64,000 bases of DNA from Virgibacillus aidingensis (GCF_010994035.1 NZ_WIXN01000016.1:1-64000), one strand, 5' to 3'; shown: positions 36,420-46,168, counted from the first letter of the stretch. Notes: generated from the sequence alone by a model not told the origin. Translations and numbers: made by a program.

Positions 36420-37583
36420 ATGTTTAATATGACATCTGAGGAATTACGGAATAAGAATGCGATTCATACTGCCACTGAAATTTATCAGCAGCCTGCTGTC
36501 TGGAGAGAACTGGCGGATATACTTTCCGCCCAAAAAACGGAATTAAATAATTTTATCGATTCGATCTACGAAAAACATGAGCATGTACGTGTGGTACTGT
36601 CCGGTGCTGGTACTTCAGCATTTATTGGAGACACACTTGTGCCGGTATTGACGAGAGAAACTGATAAGAATGTACAGTTTGAGGCTATTGCTACAACAGA
36701 TATTGTATCAAACCCTGAAGAGTACCTGCAGAAGCATGTGCCAACAATACTCGTCTCTTTCGCACGGTCGGGCAACAGTCCGGAAAGTGTTGCAACGGTA
36801 AAACTTTGTGACCGGATCGTTGATCAATTCTATCATGTCGTGATCACTTGTAATAAAGACGGACAGCTGGCCAAGGATACAAAAGGTGATGAAAATGCAA
36901 TTACCATATTGATGCCGGAGAAGGCAAATGACAAAAGCCTGGCGATGACCAGCAGTTTTACCTGCATGCTGATTACTGCTTATACCTTGTTTACTTCCAG
37001 GGAAATCGATAAAAATGTCATGTATTATGCAGAAAACTTAATTGAAAGAGTAATGGATAACCTTGATGAAATTCTCGCATTTGATTTTGAACGAATCAGT
37101 TATTTGGGATCAGGGATGCTGAGTCAGCTTTCGCATGAAGCCGCACTGAAGATGCTTGAATTAACGGCAGGTAAAGTAGTGGCCATCCATGAATCATCAC
37201 TTGGATTCCGCCATGGCCCAAAATCGATTTTAAACGATAAATCGGCAGTCGTTGTGTTTGTGTCGAAGGACCCTTACACAAGAAAGTATGACTTAGATAT
37301 TTTGCGTGAAGTGTCAAACCAGGATGCTGATATGAAAGTCATTGCGCTTACGGAAAAAGAGGATGCGGAAATTACGGCTGCAGCCGACTGGGTGATCCCG
37401 GTTACCGATGGCGAAAATAGTCTGGCCGGAGATTTCGAACTCGCTTTACTTTATGTGATTGTTGCTCAGGCACTTGCGATGAACAAATCACTTCAGCTTG
37501 GATTAACTCCTGATAATCCAAGTGTGGACGGAAGTATAAATCGCGTTGTACAAGGCGTTACGATATATGATTACGACAAATAA
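36420..37583 (+). CDS. agaS: Galactosamine-6-phosphate deaminase/isomerase, SIS domain
   Basis: A 387-residue protein with two SIS (sugar isomerase) domains. AgaS converts galactosamine-6-phosphate to tagatose-6-phosphate and ammonia. Visible marks are LSGAGTSAFIGD near residue 60, SFARSGNSPES near 118 (phosphate-binding Ser), the ALKMLELTAGKV block near 243 and ESSLGFRHGPKS near 259. ACAGGAGGA precedes the ATG. It heads an operon with a mannose-family PTS, a deacetylase and lacCD, which together make a full GalNAc route to triose phosphates. Confidence 0.92.
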   Translation: MFNMTSEELRNKNAIHTATEIYQQPAVWRELADILSAQKTELNNFIDSIYEKHEHVRVVLSGAGTSAFIGDTLVPVLTRETDKNVQFEAIATTDIVSNPEEYLQKHVPTILVSFARSGNSPESVATVKLCDRIVDQFYHVVITCNKDGQLAKDTKGDENAITILMPEKANDKSLAMTSSFTCMLITAYTLFTSREIDKNVMYYAENLIERVMDNLDEILAFDFERISYLGSGMLSQLSHEAALKMLELTAGKVVAIHESSLGFRHGPKSILNDKSAVVVFVSKDPYTRKYDLDILREVSNQDADMKVIALTEKEDAEITAAADWVIPVTDGENSLAGDFELALLYVIVAQALAMNKSLQLGLTPDNPSVDGSINRVVQGVTIYDYDK

Positions 37584-37613
37584 AAAGTTAGTAAAGCTGA
37601 AAGGATGAGGTAA

Positions 37614-38093
37614 ATGTCTGGACCGAATTTATTATTGACAAGAATTGATAACCGTTTAATTCATGGGCAGGTTGGGGTCACCTGGGTAAATCACCTGGGA
37701 GCAAATCTGGTTGTCGTTGCAAATGACAAGGTCTCGGAAGATACAGTACAGCAAAGTTTAATGGATATGGTTTTGCCTGATACAATTCAAACCCGTTTTT
37801 TCTCACTGCAAAAAACGATTGATGTCATCCACAAAGCCTCACCGCGGCAAAAAATTTTCCTTGTCGTGCGTGATGTGCAAGATGCATTGACATTGAAGGA
37901 AGGCGGCGTTCCAATCGACCATATCAATGTTGGCAACATGCATTATGAAGAAGGGAAAAAACAAATATCGTCTACTGTATCCGTAGATGATAAGGACATT
38001 GAAGCATTTAAGCGATTAGACGAGATGGGGGTTGAATTGGATTTACGCCGTGTTCCTGAGGAAAGGGGACAAAATATAATAGATTTACTCTAA
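37614..38093 (+). CDS. agaV: PTS EIIB component, mannose family (GalNAc type)
   Basis: A 159-residue EIIB of the mannose/fructose/sorbose family. The phospho-histidine is H17 in RIDNRLIHGQV, and the DRVQDALTLK-like region near residue 85 is usual. It transfers phosphate from EIIA to GalNAc as it crosses the EIIC/EIID channel. Spacing to agaS is 30 bases. Between agaS and a deacetylase the substrate is best taken as N-acetylgalactosamine. Confidence 0.88.
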   Translation: MSGPNLLLTRIDNRLIHGQVGVTWVNHLGANLVVVANDKVSEDTVQQSLMDMVLPDTIQTRFFSLQKTIDVIHKASPRQKIFLVVRDVQDALTLKEGGVPIDHINVGNMHYEEGKKQISSTVSVDDKDIEAFKRLDEMGVELDLRRVPEERGQNIIDLL

Positions 38094-38123
38094 TAGTTAC
38101 CTAATTACAAGGGGGGATATGCT

Positions 38124-38900
38124 ATGTTAATGGAATCATTATTAATAGCTTTATGGGCAGGTATTATCGGTATTGATCTTTATGTCGGGCTGACACACAT
38201 TCACCGGCCGGTTGTTACAGGACTGGTAGTAGGATTAATTCTTGGAGATGTTACAACCGGTTTGATTATCGGGGGCACGCTGGAGCTTATCTGGATGGGG
38301 ATGGTGCCTCTTGCGGGTGCACAGCCGCCTAACGTTGTCATTGGAGGAACAATCGGTACTGCTTTCGGGATTATTTTAGGTGAGGACCCGCAGGCTGCAG
38401 TTGGTTTGGCTATTCCTTTTGCCGTGGCGGTCCAAGGACTCATTACTTTGCTTTTTACATCATTTGCACCGCTGATGCATAAGGCAGATAAGTTCGCCCT
38501 CGATGCCAATCATCGGGGTATTGAAGGCATCAACTACCTGGGTGTCACGATATTGTTTGTATTCAATGCGGTGATAGCGTTCCTGCCTATTTACTTCGGG
38601 GCGCAGCAGGCAACCGTATTGGTTGAATCTGTCCCAGAATGGATTATTGGCGGACTGTCCATTGCCGGGGGTATCATGCCGGCGGTTGGTTTTGCGCTGT
38701 TGTTAAGAATAATGATGAAAACAGAGTACATCATGGTCTTTATCGTCGGTTTTGTTTTAGCGGCTTATTTGGAAATGCCGATTCTGGCAATTTCACTTAT
38801 CGGTTTGGCGATAGCGTTATATGACTTTTACCAAAACAGAGATAAGCAAGGACCAGATAATCAATCACCTCAAGGGGAGGAGATTACTGATGGCATCTAA
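38124..38900 (+). CDS. agaW: PTS EIIC component, mannose family (GalNAc type)
   Basis: A 258-residue polytopic membrane protein of the ManY/AgaW family, with GGTLELIWMG near residue 50 and ANVVIGGTIGTAFG-like stretch near 75. AAGGGGGG precedes the ATG. Its last eleven bases overlap the start of the EIID gene, which couples the two membrane subunits. The C terminus after the last span is short and charged. Confidence 0.88.
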   Translation: MLMESLLIALWAGIIGIDLYVGLTHIHRPVVTGLVVGLILGDVTTGLIIGGTLELIWMGMVPLAGAQPPNVVIGGTIGTAFGIILGEDPQAAVGLAIPFAVAVQGLITLLFTSFAPLMHKADKFALDANHRGIEGINYLGVTILFVFNAVIAFLPIYFGAQQATVLVESVPEWIIGGLSIAGGIMPAVGFALLLRIMMKTEYIMVFIVGFVLAAYLEMPILAISLIGLAIALYDFYQNRDKQGPDNQSPQGEEITDGI

Positions 38901-39708
38901 TTACGTATATGAAGATCAGACAAAAGCTGAGGAACTGCAGCCAAAACAGTTACGTCATCTGGTTTGGAGATCCCTGTTGCTGCAAGCGTCTTTCAACTAT
39001 GAAAGAATGCAGGCTGCGGGGTGGCTGTATTCTATTTTGCCCGGTCTCCGGCATATTCACAAAAACAAAAAAGATTTAAGTAAATCAATGAAAGACAATA
39101 TGGAGTTTTTCAATACACATCCATTCCTTGTCACATTTATCATGGGTGTCATTCTGGCAATGGAAGGCAATAAAGAAGACAGGGAGACGATTCGCGGGAT
39201 TAAGGTTGCAACGATGGGGCCGCTCGGCGGTATCGGTGATGCTTTGTTTTACCTCACCTTGCTTCCGATTACAGTCGGAATTGGTGCATCGCTTGCCATA
39301 GATGGAAATTTCTTGGGTCCGATTGTGTTCCTGCTGATGTTTAACATCATTCACTTTGGTGTCAGGTTCGGTCTGATGACCTATGGTTATAAGACTGGTG
39401 TGAAGGCAATTGAAAAGTTAAAAGCAGGAACGAAACTGATTTCACGGGCTGCCTCCATTGTCGGTTTAACGGTTGTAGGCGGATTAATCGCAACTTATGT
39501 AGCATTCCAAATCGATTATGTATGGGTGCAGGGCGAATCTGAATTAAATATTCAAACGGACGTACTCGATCAAATTATGCCGGCAATGCTTCCATTGGCG
39601 TACACGCTGTTAATGTTTTGGTTTCTGAAAAAAGGGCGCTCTCCTTTAACGCTGATTGGTATTACGGTCATTGTTGGACTGCTCGGCTCGTACTTGGGCA
39701 TTATGTAA
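38890..39708 (+). CDS. agaE: PTS EIID component, mannose family (GalNAc type)
   Basis: A 272-residue EIID of the ManZ/AgaE family. From ATG 38890 it starts MASNYVYEDQ, shows the RSLLLQASFNYERMQAAGW block near residue 28 and the TMGPLGGIGDALFY motif near 112, typical of EIID. GGGGAGGAG sits upstream inside the end of agaW (11-base overlap). A longer frame from 38821 has no ribosome site. Forms the membrane channel with EIIC. Confidence 0.9.
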   Translation: MASNYVYEDQTKAEELQPKQLRHLVWRSLLLQASFNYERMQAAGWLYSILPGLRHIHKNKKDLSKSMKDNMEFFNTHPFLVTFIMGVILAMEGNKEDRETIRGIKVATMGPLGGIGDALFYLTLLPITVGIGASLAIDGNFLGPIVFLLMFNIIHFGVRFGLMTYGYKTGVKAIEKLKAGTKLISRAASIVGLTVVGGLIATYVAFQIDYVWVQGESELNIQTDVLDQIMPAMLPLAYTLLMFWFLKKGRSPLTLIGITVIVGLLGSYLGIM

Positions 39709-39768
39709 ATTGGTAGGGAGGAGGCTGAGGCAGTAAGTATGGAAAAATACGAACAATCTACCATATTA

Positions 39769-39884
39769 GCTCCGGAAATATACGTAGACTCCAGCGGGAG
39801 CAAAGGCATCGGTGAGACCCCGCAGTGCGTCAGCACGAGGAGGCTTACCAGCCGCCCGCGGAAAGCGTAGTATATTTCCGGAGC
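39769..39884. repeat. 116-bp Bacillaceae-type intergenic element with 15-bp inverted ends
   Basis: Ends GCTCCGGAAATATAC (39769-39783) and GTATATTTCCGGAGC (39870-39884) are perfect inverted repeats. The interior (GTAGACTCC, GTGAGACCCCGCAGTGCGT, CCGCCCGCGGAAAGCG) is GC-rich and can fold. The flanks GAGGCTGAGGCAG and TTTGTCCCAGACTC, and the GATGTTCGGGTTTCTG stretch after it, seem part of a larger unit. It sits inside the PTS operon between EIID and EIIA. Elements like this are common between genes in Bacillaceae. Confidence 0.75.
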
Positions 39885-39988
39885 GGGTATTAATCGCAAA
39901 GTATAAGGATGTTCGGGTTTCTGTTTCTAAATTGTTTGTCCCAGACTCTCTCTCCTGCTTGTTCAATTTTAATAGAAAGGGTGAAAAA

Positions 39989-40406
39989 ATTGATTGGAAT
40001 AGTACTTACCGGCCATGGAGCATTTCCTGCTGGTATGTTGGAATCTGTTGAATTAATTACTGGCAAAGTGAAGCAGATAGAAGTAGTTCCATTTGAAGAG
40101 GATAAAGATAAACTGGAAAAAGAGATAAATCAAGCGATCGAGAACGTAAATACAGATTCAGGAGTAGTTTGCTTTACAGACTTAGCAGGGGGAACACCAT
40201 TTAATGTAAGTTCCACCATTGCAGCATCGAGAAATGATGTTCGGGTAATCGGCGGGACGAATTCACCAATGCTGCTAAGCGGGATGTTCCAGCGCGAATT
40301 AGCGCTCGGCGAATTTGTAGAATTGGTTTTAAAAGAAGGAAAAGATAATATTAAGCAATTTGAAGTGAAACAAAAACAAACAACTTCAGAAGAGGACGGA
40401 ATCTGA
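39989..40406 (+). CDS. agaF: PTS EIIA component, mannose family (GalNAc type)
   Basis: A 138-residue soluble EIIA of the mannose family, receiving phosphate from HPr at H9 in VLTGHGAFPAGM, with DLAGGTPFN near residue 66. I choose TTG 39989 because AAAGGGTG ends six bases before it and the product then begins at the normal place. A frame open from 39909 adds sequence from the repeat element and is not real. About 280 bases containing that element separate it from the EIID gene. Confidence 0.87.
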
Positions 40407-40424
40407 GTTTAAAGAAGGTATCAT

Positions 40425-41579
40425 ATGACATATTTCATTAAAGCGGATCGTTTTTTATTGGAAAATGAAGAGAAACAAGGCGGATATTTAAAAGTCAGCA
40501 ATGGGCGTTTTGGCTCTTTTGTTGAGACCATTCCGCATAACACTACTATCGTTGATTGGAGCGGCTATACCGTGGCGCCGGGTTTGTTTGATACCCATAT
40601 TCATGGGATCAGCGGTCATGACATTATGGATGGCACTGTTGAAGCAGTCCATGGAATTTCCGAGTCGATTTTGCCGCTTGGCGTTACACGGTTTTTGCCG
40701 ACGACATTAACATCATCAAAGGAAGATTTAAACACAGCAATTGCTGCAGTGAATAGCGCAGTGAATCAAGGTTTGAAAGGTGCCCGCTCAGAAGGTATTT
40801 TTCTGGAAGGACCTTATTTCACAGAAAAACATAAAGGTGCACAAAATCCGGATTATTTCCGTGATCCGGATTATGCCGAGTTTCAGGAATGGCAGCATAT
40901 TGCAGGCGGATCCATAGTAAAAATTGCACTGGCGCCAGAGCGGGAAGGGGCATTGGAATTCATACGTCTAGCTCATCAGGATGGTGTTTTGGCAAGTATT
41001 GCACATACAGATGCAGGCTTTAACCGCAGCAGGCAAGCCCTGGACACCGGCGCGGGAAATTTTGTCCACCTATTTAATGGCATGTCCGGCCTGCATCACC
41101 GGGAACCGGGAGTGGTCGGTGCAGCTTTAACGGAAGGGCGCGCTTTTGCCGAATTAATTTGTGATGGACATCATGTTCATCCCGAGGTTGCCTCGCTGAC
41201 TGCACATATAAAGGGGGACAAGCTGATATTAATCACCGATTGCATGCGTGCCGGGTTAATGCCTGACGGCAACTATCAGCTTGGCGAATTTCCGGTTGTG
41301 ATGAAAGATGGCATTGCCAGGACAGAGGCAGGGTCATTGGCAGGCAGCACATTAAAGCTGATTGATGGTGTGAAAAACTTACATGAATGGAGCGGGAAGC
41401 CATTACATGAGATCTGGCACCGCGCCTCCTTGTCGCCAGCTGCAAGTCTCGGCCGTGATAATGAATTAGGCAGCATTTCTGATGGGAAAATTGCTGATTA
41501 TGTGGTAATTGATGATAATATTTCGGTGCAGGCTGCAGCTGTTGCCGGTGAGGTAAAGTACAAAAAAGAACGAAAATAA
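40425..41579 (+). CDS. agaA: N-acetylgalactosamine-6-phosphate deacetylase (NagA/AgaA family)
   Basis: A 384-residue amidohydrolase that removes acetate from an N-acetylhexosamine-6-phosphate. Metal ligands H58-I-H60 lie in DTHIHG, an EGPYF motif (metal-binding Glu) near residue 128, IAHTDA near 191 and HLFNGMSGLHHREPG near 210; the catalytic Asp is in LITDCM near 270. By sequence alone NagA and AgaA are hard to separate; placement between the GalNAc-type PTS and lacCD, in one operon with agaS, favours GalNAc-6-P. GAAGGT lies upstream of the ATG. The gene ends 12 bases before lacC copy 2. Confidence 0.88.
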   Translation: MTYFIKADRFLLENEEKQGGYLKVSNGRFGSFVETIPHNTTIVDWSGYTVAPGLFDTHIHGISGHDIMDGTVEAVHGISESILPLGVTRFLPTTLTSSKEDLNTAIAAVNSAVNQGLKGARSEGIFLEGPYFTEKHKGAQNPDYFRDPDYAEFQEWQHIAGGSIVKIALAPEREGALEFIRLAHQDGVLASIAHTDAGFNRSRQALDTGAGNFVHLFNGMSGLHHREPGVVGAALTEGRAFAELICDGHHVHPEVASLTAHIKGDKLILITDCMRAGLMPDGNYQLGEFPVVMKDGIARTEAGSLAGSTLKLIDGVKNLHEWSGKPLHEIWHRASLSPAASLGRDNELGSISDGKIADYVVIDDNISVQAAAVAGEVKYKKERK

Positions 41580-41591
41580 GCAGGTGAAAAA

Positions 41592-42521
41592 ATGATTTTA
41601 ACCATTACCCTGAACCCTTCGGTGGATATCAGTTACAAAATGGACAAACTGTCCCTGGATACGGTAAATCGTGTGGCTGATGTTTCCAAGACTGCCGGCG
41701 GCAAGGGACTGAATGTTTCACGAGTGATCCGGCAGCTTGGGGAAGATGTCGCTGCAACGGGATTTTTAGGCGGAAGTTTGGGCGACTTTATTCGCCGCAG
41801 CATTGCGGATCAGGGAATACACGATTATTTTATTGATGTAAAAGGCGATACACGCAACTGTATTGCAGTGATTCATGAAGGGCAGCAGACGGAGATTTTA
41901 GAAGCCGGCCCGGTAATAGATGAAAATGAGGCCGGAAAATTCATAGAAAAATTTTCAGCAGACGTGCAAAAGGTGGATTATATAACTATTTCAGGAAGTT
42001 TGCCAAAGGGTCTGGATAATAACTATTACGCCCGGCTTGTCGAGATAGCCAATCAGTATAATACGCCGGTATTGCTGGATACAAAAGGGGAACTGCTTGA
42101 ATATACCCTGCAAAATGAAAATAAACCCTTTTTAATTAAACCCAACCACGAAGAATTGGGTGACTTGCTTGAAGAAAATGTTACCAATGACGCCCAAATT
42201 ATTTCCGCATTACAATCGGAGAAATTTTCCGGGATTCCCTGGGTCGTCGTGACAGCCGGATCAGCCGGGGCATTTGTAAGGTTCGATAATAACGTATACC
42301 GTGTGTCCATACCTAAAGTAGAGGCAGTTAATCCGGTTGGTTCAGGGGATGCAGTTATTGCAGGCTTTGCGGTTGGTCTGTCACGCGGGCTGGAAAGCAA
42401 AGAACTGATCCAATTTGGACTCTCCATGGGTGTGCTGAACGCGATGGAAGCAAAGACAGGATCGGTTAACCCGGAAAGGGTCAACTGGTGCATGGACCGG
42501 ATCAGCGTGGAAAAAGTTTGA
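41592..42521 (+). CDS. lacC: Tagatose-6-phosphate kinase, copy 2
   Basis: A second LacC of 309 residues, about 98 percent identical to the gene at 27167, with the same PfkB signatures and D253. AGGTG in the end of agaA region serves as ribosome site. It phosphorylates tagatose-6-P made by AgaS. The near identity points to a recent duplication or ongoing gene conversion; both copies look intact. Confidence 0.93.
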   Translation: MILTITLNPSVDISYKMDKLSLDTVNRVADVSKTAGGKGLNVSRVIRQLGEDVAATGFLGGSLGDFIRRSIADQGIHDYFIDVKGDTRNCIAVIHEGQQTEILEAGPVIDENEAGKFIEKFSADVQKVDYITISGSLPKGLDNNYYARLVEIANQYNTPVLLDTKGELLEYTLQNENKPFLIKPNHEELGDLLEENVTNDAQIISALQSEKFSGIPWVVVTAGSAGAFVRFDNNVYRVSIPKVEAVNPVGSGDAVIAGFAVGLSRGLESKELIQFGLSMGVLNAMEAKTGSVNPERVNWCMDRISVEKV

Positions 42522-42546
42522 TGTAAACAGGAGGGCAAGTTAAATA

Positions 42547-43539
42547 ATGAAACTAACAACAGGAAAAAGACGCGGTTTGGAATTGATTTCCGATAATGAT
42601 CAAGTAATATTAGCTACAGCAATGGATCAGCGGGGTTCTTTAGGAAAAATGATTCAATCGTTTAATGACAGCATCAGTTACGAAGATGGTGTAAGCCAAT
42701 TTAAAGAAGGAGTCAGTGAAGTGCTTGGGAACCAGTCATCTTCTCTCTTGCTTGATCCTGAGTACGGCTGGAGTGCGGCAGGCAAATTAAATGATGATAT
42801 AGGGCTGATTATGGCTTATGAGAAAACCGGATACGATGCTTCCGAAAAGGGCCGCCTGCCCAATCTGGTTGACCATTATGCCGTCCAGGACTTGGCAGAA
42901 AAAGGTGCAAGTGCCCTTAAATTGCTTATCTATTATGATCATCAGGAAGAAGAAAAATATAACACGATGAAAAAAGCATTTATTAAGCGTGTTGGGGATG
43001 AATGCAAGCAGAATGACTTACTGTTTATACTGGAGCCTGTCTCCTACAGTGCAGAAGGTTTAGGGTCCAAAAGTGCTGCATTTGCCAGAAAGAAACCAGA
43101 AATAGTGGATTATTTCATGACCGAATTCTCGAAAGCGGAATACGGTGTGGACCTGTTAAAGGTGGAAGTGCCGGTATCGATTTATAACATTGAGGGATAT
43201 GAACAATACGATAATTATGAACCTGTTTTCAGCAGAAAGGAAGCAGCGGAATTTTATCGTACAAGTTCTGAAAAAAGCCGTCTGCCATTCATATATTTGA
43301 GCGGCGGCGTAACCAATGAACAGTTTGTGGAAACATTGCATTTTGCCAAGGAAGCAGGAGCCAGATTCAGCGGCAGCCTCTGCGGCCGTGCTATCTGGAA
43401 AGATGGCGTTCAGCCGTTTGCCGAAAAGGGAAAGGAAGCCCAATACGAATGGCTTCAAACAACAGGATTGGACAATTTGAACAAAGTGAAAAAGGCGATT
43501 AAGGAAACAGCGGTCCCATGGACTGAGTTTGTTGAATAA
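42547..43539 (+). CDS. lacD: Tagatose-1,6-bisphosphate aldolase, copy 2
   Basis: A 330-residue LacD differing from copy 1 by two residues; DLLKVEVP carries the presumed Schiff-base lysine. AGGAGG precedes the ATG. Last gene of the aga operon. It gives the GalNAc route its own aldolase, independent of the lac operon regulator. A hairpin between it and the convergent galT gene ends the transcript. Confidence 0.94.
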   Translation: MKLTTGKRRGLELISDNDQVILATAMDQRGSLGKMIQSFNDSISYEDGVSQFKEGVSEVLGNQSSSLLLDPEYGWSAAGKLNDDIGLIMAYEKTGYDASEKGRLPNLVDHYAVQDLAEKGASALKLLIYYDHQEEEKYNTMKKAFIKRVGDECKQNDLLFILEPVSYSAEGLGSKSAAFARKKPEIVDYFMTEFSKAEYGVDLLKVEVPVSIYNIEGYEQYDNYEPVFSRKEAAEFYRTSSEKSRLPFIYLSGGVTNEQFVETLHFAKEAGARFSGSLCGRAIWKDGVQPFAEKGKEAQYEWLQTTGLDNLNKVKKAIKETAVPWTEFVE

Positions 43540-43602
43540 ACAGTAATGAAGTTTTCTTCATGCTGCCGGATTTAATGAATAATATAGGCTTGTTAATTAA
43601 CA

Positions 43603-43638
43603 AACCGCAATGACCTAAAGGTAAGAGGCATTGCGGTT
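43603..43638. terminator. Bidirectional terminator between lacD and galT
   Basis: AACCGCAATG (43603-43612) and CATTGCGGTT (43629-43638) form a perfect 10-bp stem, followed on the plus strand by ATTTCTGTTCC. It lies between two convergent genes. Confidence 0.7.
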
Positions 43639-43658
43639 ATTTCTGTTCCTGATTCAAA

Positions 43659-45137
43659 TCATCTGTTCAGCGTATGAATAAACCGTTCAAATGCGTCATG
43701 ATCTTTAAACACTCCAGCATCTTCGAGAACCCGGGCGAATTTATTTCCTACTTCTTTTTCCAGGACATCGTCAGCTTCCTTTGAATCAGGCAGCGTACCA
43801 TATTTTTCTTTCAGTTCGTCTGCCCATGGCTGATGATAGGATGCTATCTGACTTTCCTCACCGATCAGCTCTTTCCTTATTTCGGCCAGTTCCTCTTTTA
43901 ATCGTGCAGGCAAGACCGCAAGTCCCATCACTTCAATCAGGCCAATGTTCTCCTTCTTAATATGCTGGACATCCGCATGAGGGTGGAAAATCCCCAACGG
44001 ATGCGCTTCATTTGTCCGGTTATTGCGCAAGACAAGGTCCAGTTCATAGTTTTTGCCGCGTCTGCGGGCAATAGGTGTAATCGTGTTATGCGGTGTTTTA
44101 CCGGTAAATGCCTGGATATTAGCTGATGGGTCACTATAATTCTTCCATTTTGTTAAAATATGATCGGCAGCTTCTATTAAATTATCAGGGTGTTCGCTGT
44201 TTAGCCGAATCACACTGAGCGGCCATGTTAAAACGGAAGCGGTGACATCCGAAAAACCGTCCATCACAAAAGTAAAGGCATTTTCTGCTCTTGTCATGGC
44301 AAAATCATAACGTCCTGCCTGATAATGATCATGACTTAATATGGAACCTCCAACAATGGGCAAGTCTGCATTGGAACCGACAAAATAATGCGGGAATTTC
44401 TCCACAAAAGTCAACAGCCGTTCAAAAGCTTTTTTGTCAATTTTCATGTCCCGATGCGCTTCGCTGAGCAGGATGCTATGCTCGTTATAATAGACATAGG
44501 GGGAATACTGCAAGTACCAATTTTCTCCGAGCAGCGGAACGGTAATCACGCGGTGGTTTGCCCTTGCCGGATAGCCGGTGCGTCCAGCGTACCCTTCGTT
44601 TTCCGCACATAGCACACATTTCGGATAATCTGCTTTATGCTTTATTTCACGTTCTCTTCTAATTTGTTCGGGATCTTTTTCCGGTTTTGACAGATTAATC
44701 GTAATATCTAACTCTCCATAACCAGTGTCTGCTTTAAAATGAATGTTTTTTTGAATACGGTTTGTTTGAATATAGTTACTGTTTTTACTCAATTCATAAA
44801 AGTAATCAGTCGCTTCAACTGGAGATCGGTCGTATTTATTGTAAAAGTTTTGATTGATTGTGGACGGAAGGGCCACAAATGTGTCCATGATTTTTGCTGA
44901 CAGTATTTCCTTATCATCGAAAACATCTTCAATAATATTATTTTCTGCGGCATAGGAAATTAATTCGTCAAGTAATTCCGGTATGGATTTATCGGTTATC
45001 TGTTTAACGCTTTCCGGAAATGCTTCCAGGTCAAGCAGGTGTAACAGCTGGTTTCTTACATAAATGTGATCAGTCTCTTCAATTAATTGAACATCAATTG
45101 CTTTTTGAATTAGTCCTGCAATATGCTGATAAATCAT
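43659..45137 (-). CDS. galT: Galactose-1-phosphate uridylyltransferase, Firmicutes type
   Basis: A 492-residue GalT of the second (Firmicutes) class, which swaps UMP between UDP-glucose and galactose-1-phosphate. Marks are CVLCAENEGYAGR near residue 175, RVITVPLLGENWYLQYSPYV-like region near 195-215, SILSHDHYQAG near 268 and FHPHADVQHIKKENIGL near 380. The start ATG lies 6 bases after the galE stop, with AAGG in the end of galE as ribosome site, so galE-galT are coupled. It takes galactose-1-P made by the GH112 phosphorylase encoded nearby; no galK is present in the window or needed for that route. Confidence 0.93.
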   Translation of the reverse strand: MIYQHIAGLIQKAIDVQLIEETDHIYVRNQLLHLLDLEAFPESVKQITDKSIPELLDELISYAAENNIIEDVFDDKEILSAKIMDTFVALPSTINQNFYNKYDRSPVEATDYFYELSKNSNYIQTNRIQKNIHFKADTGYGELDITINLSKPEKDPEQIRREREIKHKADYPKCVLCAENEGYAGRTGYPARANHRVITVPLLGENWYLQYSPYVYYNEHSILLSEAHRDMKIDKKAFERLLTFVEKFPHYFVGSNADLPIVGGSILSHDHYQAGRYDFAMTRAENAFTFVMDGFSDVTASVLTWPLSVIRLNSEHPDNLIEAADHILTKWKNYSDPSANIQAFTGKTPHNTITPIARRRGKNYELDLVLRNNRTNEAHPLGIFHPHADVQHIKKENIGLIEVMGLAVLPARLKEELAEIRKELIGEESQIASYHQPWADELKEKYGTLPDSKEADDVLEKEVGNKFARVLEDAGVFKDHDAFERFIHTLNR

Positions 45138-45143
45138 TAGTCA

Positions 45144-46136
45144 TCAAACCTTCCCGTATCCATGCGGATTATTTTTATGCCAATTCCATGCATCCTGCAT
45201 TATTTTTTTAATGGATGTATGCTTGGGCTGCCATCCTAATATACGTTTTGCCTTTTCCGAAGATGCAATAAGTATACCGGGATCTCCGGGACGGCGTGCT
45301 CCTGTTTCTGCGGGGATCTCTTCGCCTGTAACAGAACGTGCCGCCATAATCATTTCTTTTACTGAAAACCCTTTACTGCTGCCGAGGTTAAATATATTGC
45401 TCTTGCCCCCCGCCTGTAAATAATCGAGTGCTAATAAATGGGCATGAATCAAATCTTCAACATGAACATAATCCCTGACACAGGTGCCATCTTCTGTATT
45501 ATAGTCATCACCGAAAATGGTAATGTTCGCACGCTGGCCCAGTGCTGTCTGCAAAATAATTGGGACGAGATGTGTTTCCGGACGGTGGTCTTCACCGATT
45601 TCAGCAGTCTCCCGGGCACCGGCAACATTAAAATAGCGCAGCGAAACATAGTTTAGGGGGTGTGCGCTGCTCGTCCATTTCATTAATTTTTCCATCGTAA
45701 GCTTTGTTTCACCATAAGCGTTCGTCGGCTCAGTTGGCATATCCTCCGTTATGGGAATCGCATCCGGTTCCCCATATACGGCTGCTGTAGAGGAAAAAAC
45801 GATATGCTGTACGCTGAATTCTGTCATGATTTCCAGTAAAACTTGGGTTCCATGAACATTATTATCAAAATAGGTCAGCGGTTTTTCCATCGACTCTCCG
45901 ACGAGTGAATTTGCTGCAAAATGGATAACAGCTTCAATAGATTCTTCTGAAAAAACTTGGCGTAAAAATTCTTTATTGCGGATATCGCCTTGATAGAATT
46001 TTGCCTTTGGATGTATTGCTTTCTCATGGCCGGTTTGTAAATTATCGACAACAATAACCTCTCGATGTTGTTCGATGAGCTGGTAAACGGCATGTGATCC
46101 AATATAACCTGCTCCCCCTAAAATGAGAATGCTCAT
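45144..46136 (-). CDS. galE: UDP-glucose 4-epimerase
   Basis: A 330-residue short-chain epimerase that interconverts UDP-galactose and UDP-glucose with bound NAD. The Rossmann motif GGAGYIGSH is at residues 7-15, the catalytic pair lies in YGETK near residue 145, and [13 protein letters not shown] is typical of GalE. AAAGGAG precedes the ATG. Forms an operon with galT downstream and lies just after the AraC-type regulator gene (33-base gap), possibly in one transcript. Confidence 0.93.
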   Translation of the reverse strand: MSILILGGAGYIGSHAVYQLIEQHREVIVVDNLQTGHEKAIHPKAKFYQGDIRNKEFLRQVFSEESIEAVIHFAANSLVGESMEKPLTYFDNNVHGTQVLLEIMTEFSVQHIVFSSTAAVYGEPDAIPITEDMPTEPTNAYGETKLTMEKLMKWTSSAHPLNYVSLRYFNVAGARETAEIGEDHRPETHLVPIILQTALGQRANITIFGDDYNTEDGTCVRDYVHVEDLIHAHLLALDYLQAGGKSNIFNLGSSKGFSVKEMIMAARSVTGEEIPAETGARRPGDPGILIASSEKAKRILGWQPKHTSIKKIMQDAWNWHKNNPHGYGKV

Positions 46137-46168
46137 TTTTAAAAACTCCTTTATATTGTAATAACTTG

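Larger units (their letters stand above)
41592..43539 (+). repeat. lacC-lacD duplication, unit 2 of 2
   Basis: Nearly identical to 27167-29114 in the same orientation, 14,425 bases apart. The matching block is limited to the two genes and their spacer. Recombination between the copies would delete everything from the first lacC to the second, including the beta-galactosidase, yjbQ and the aga operon. Confidence 0.9.
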
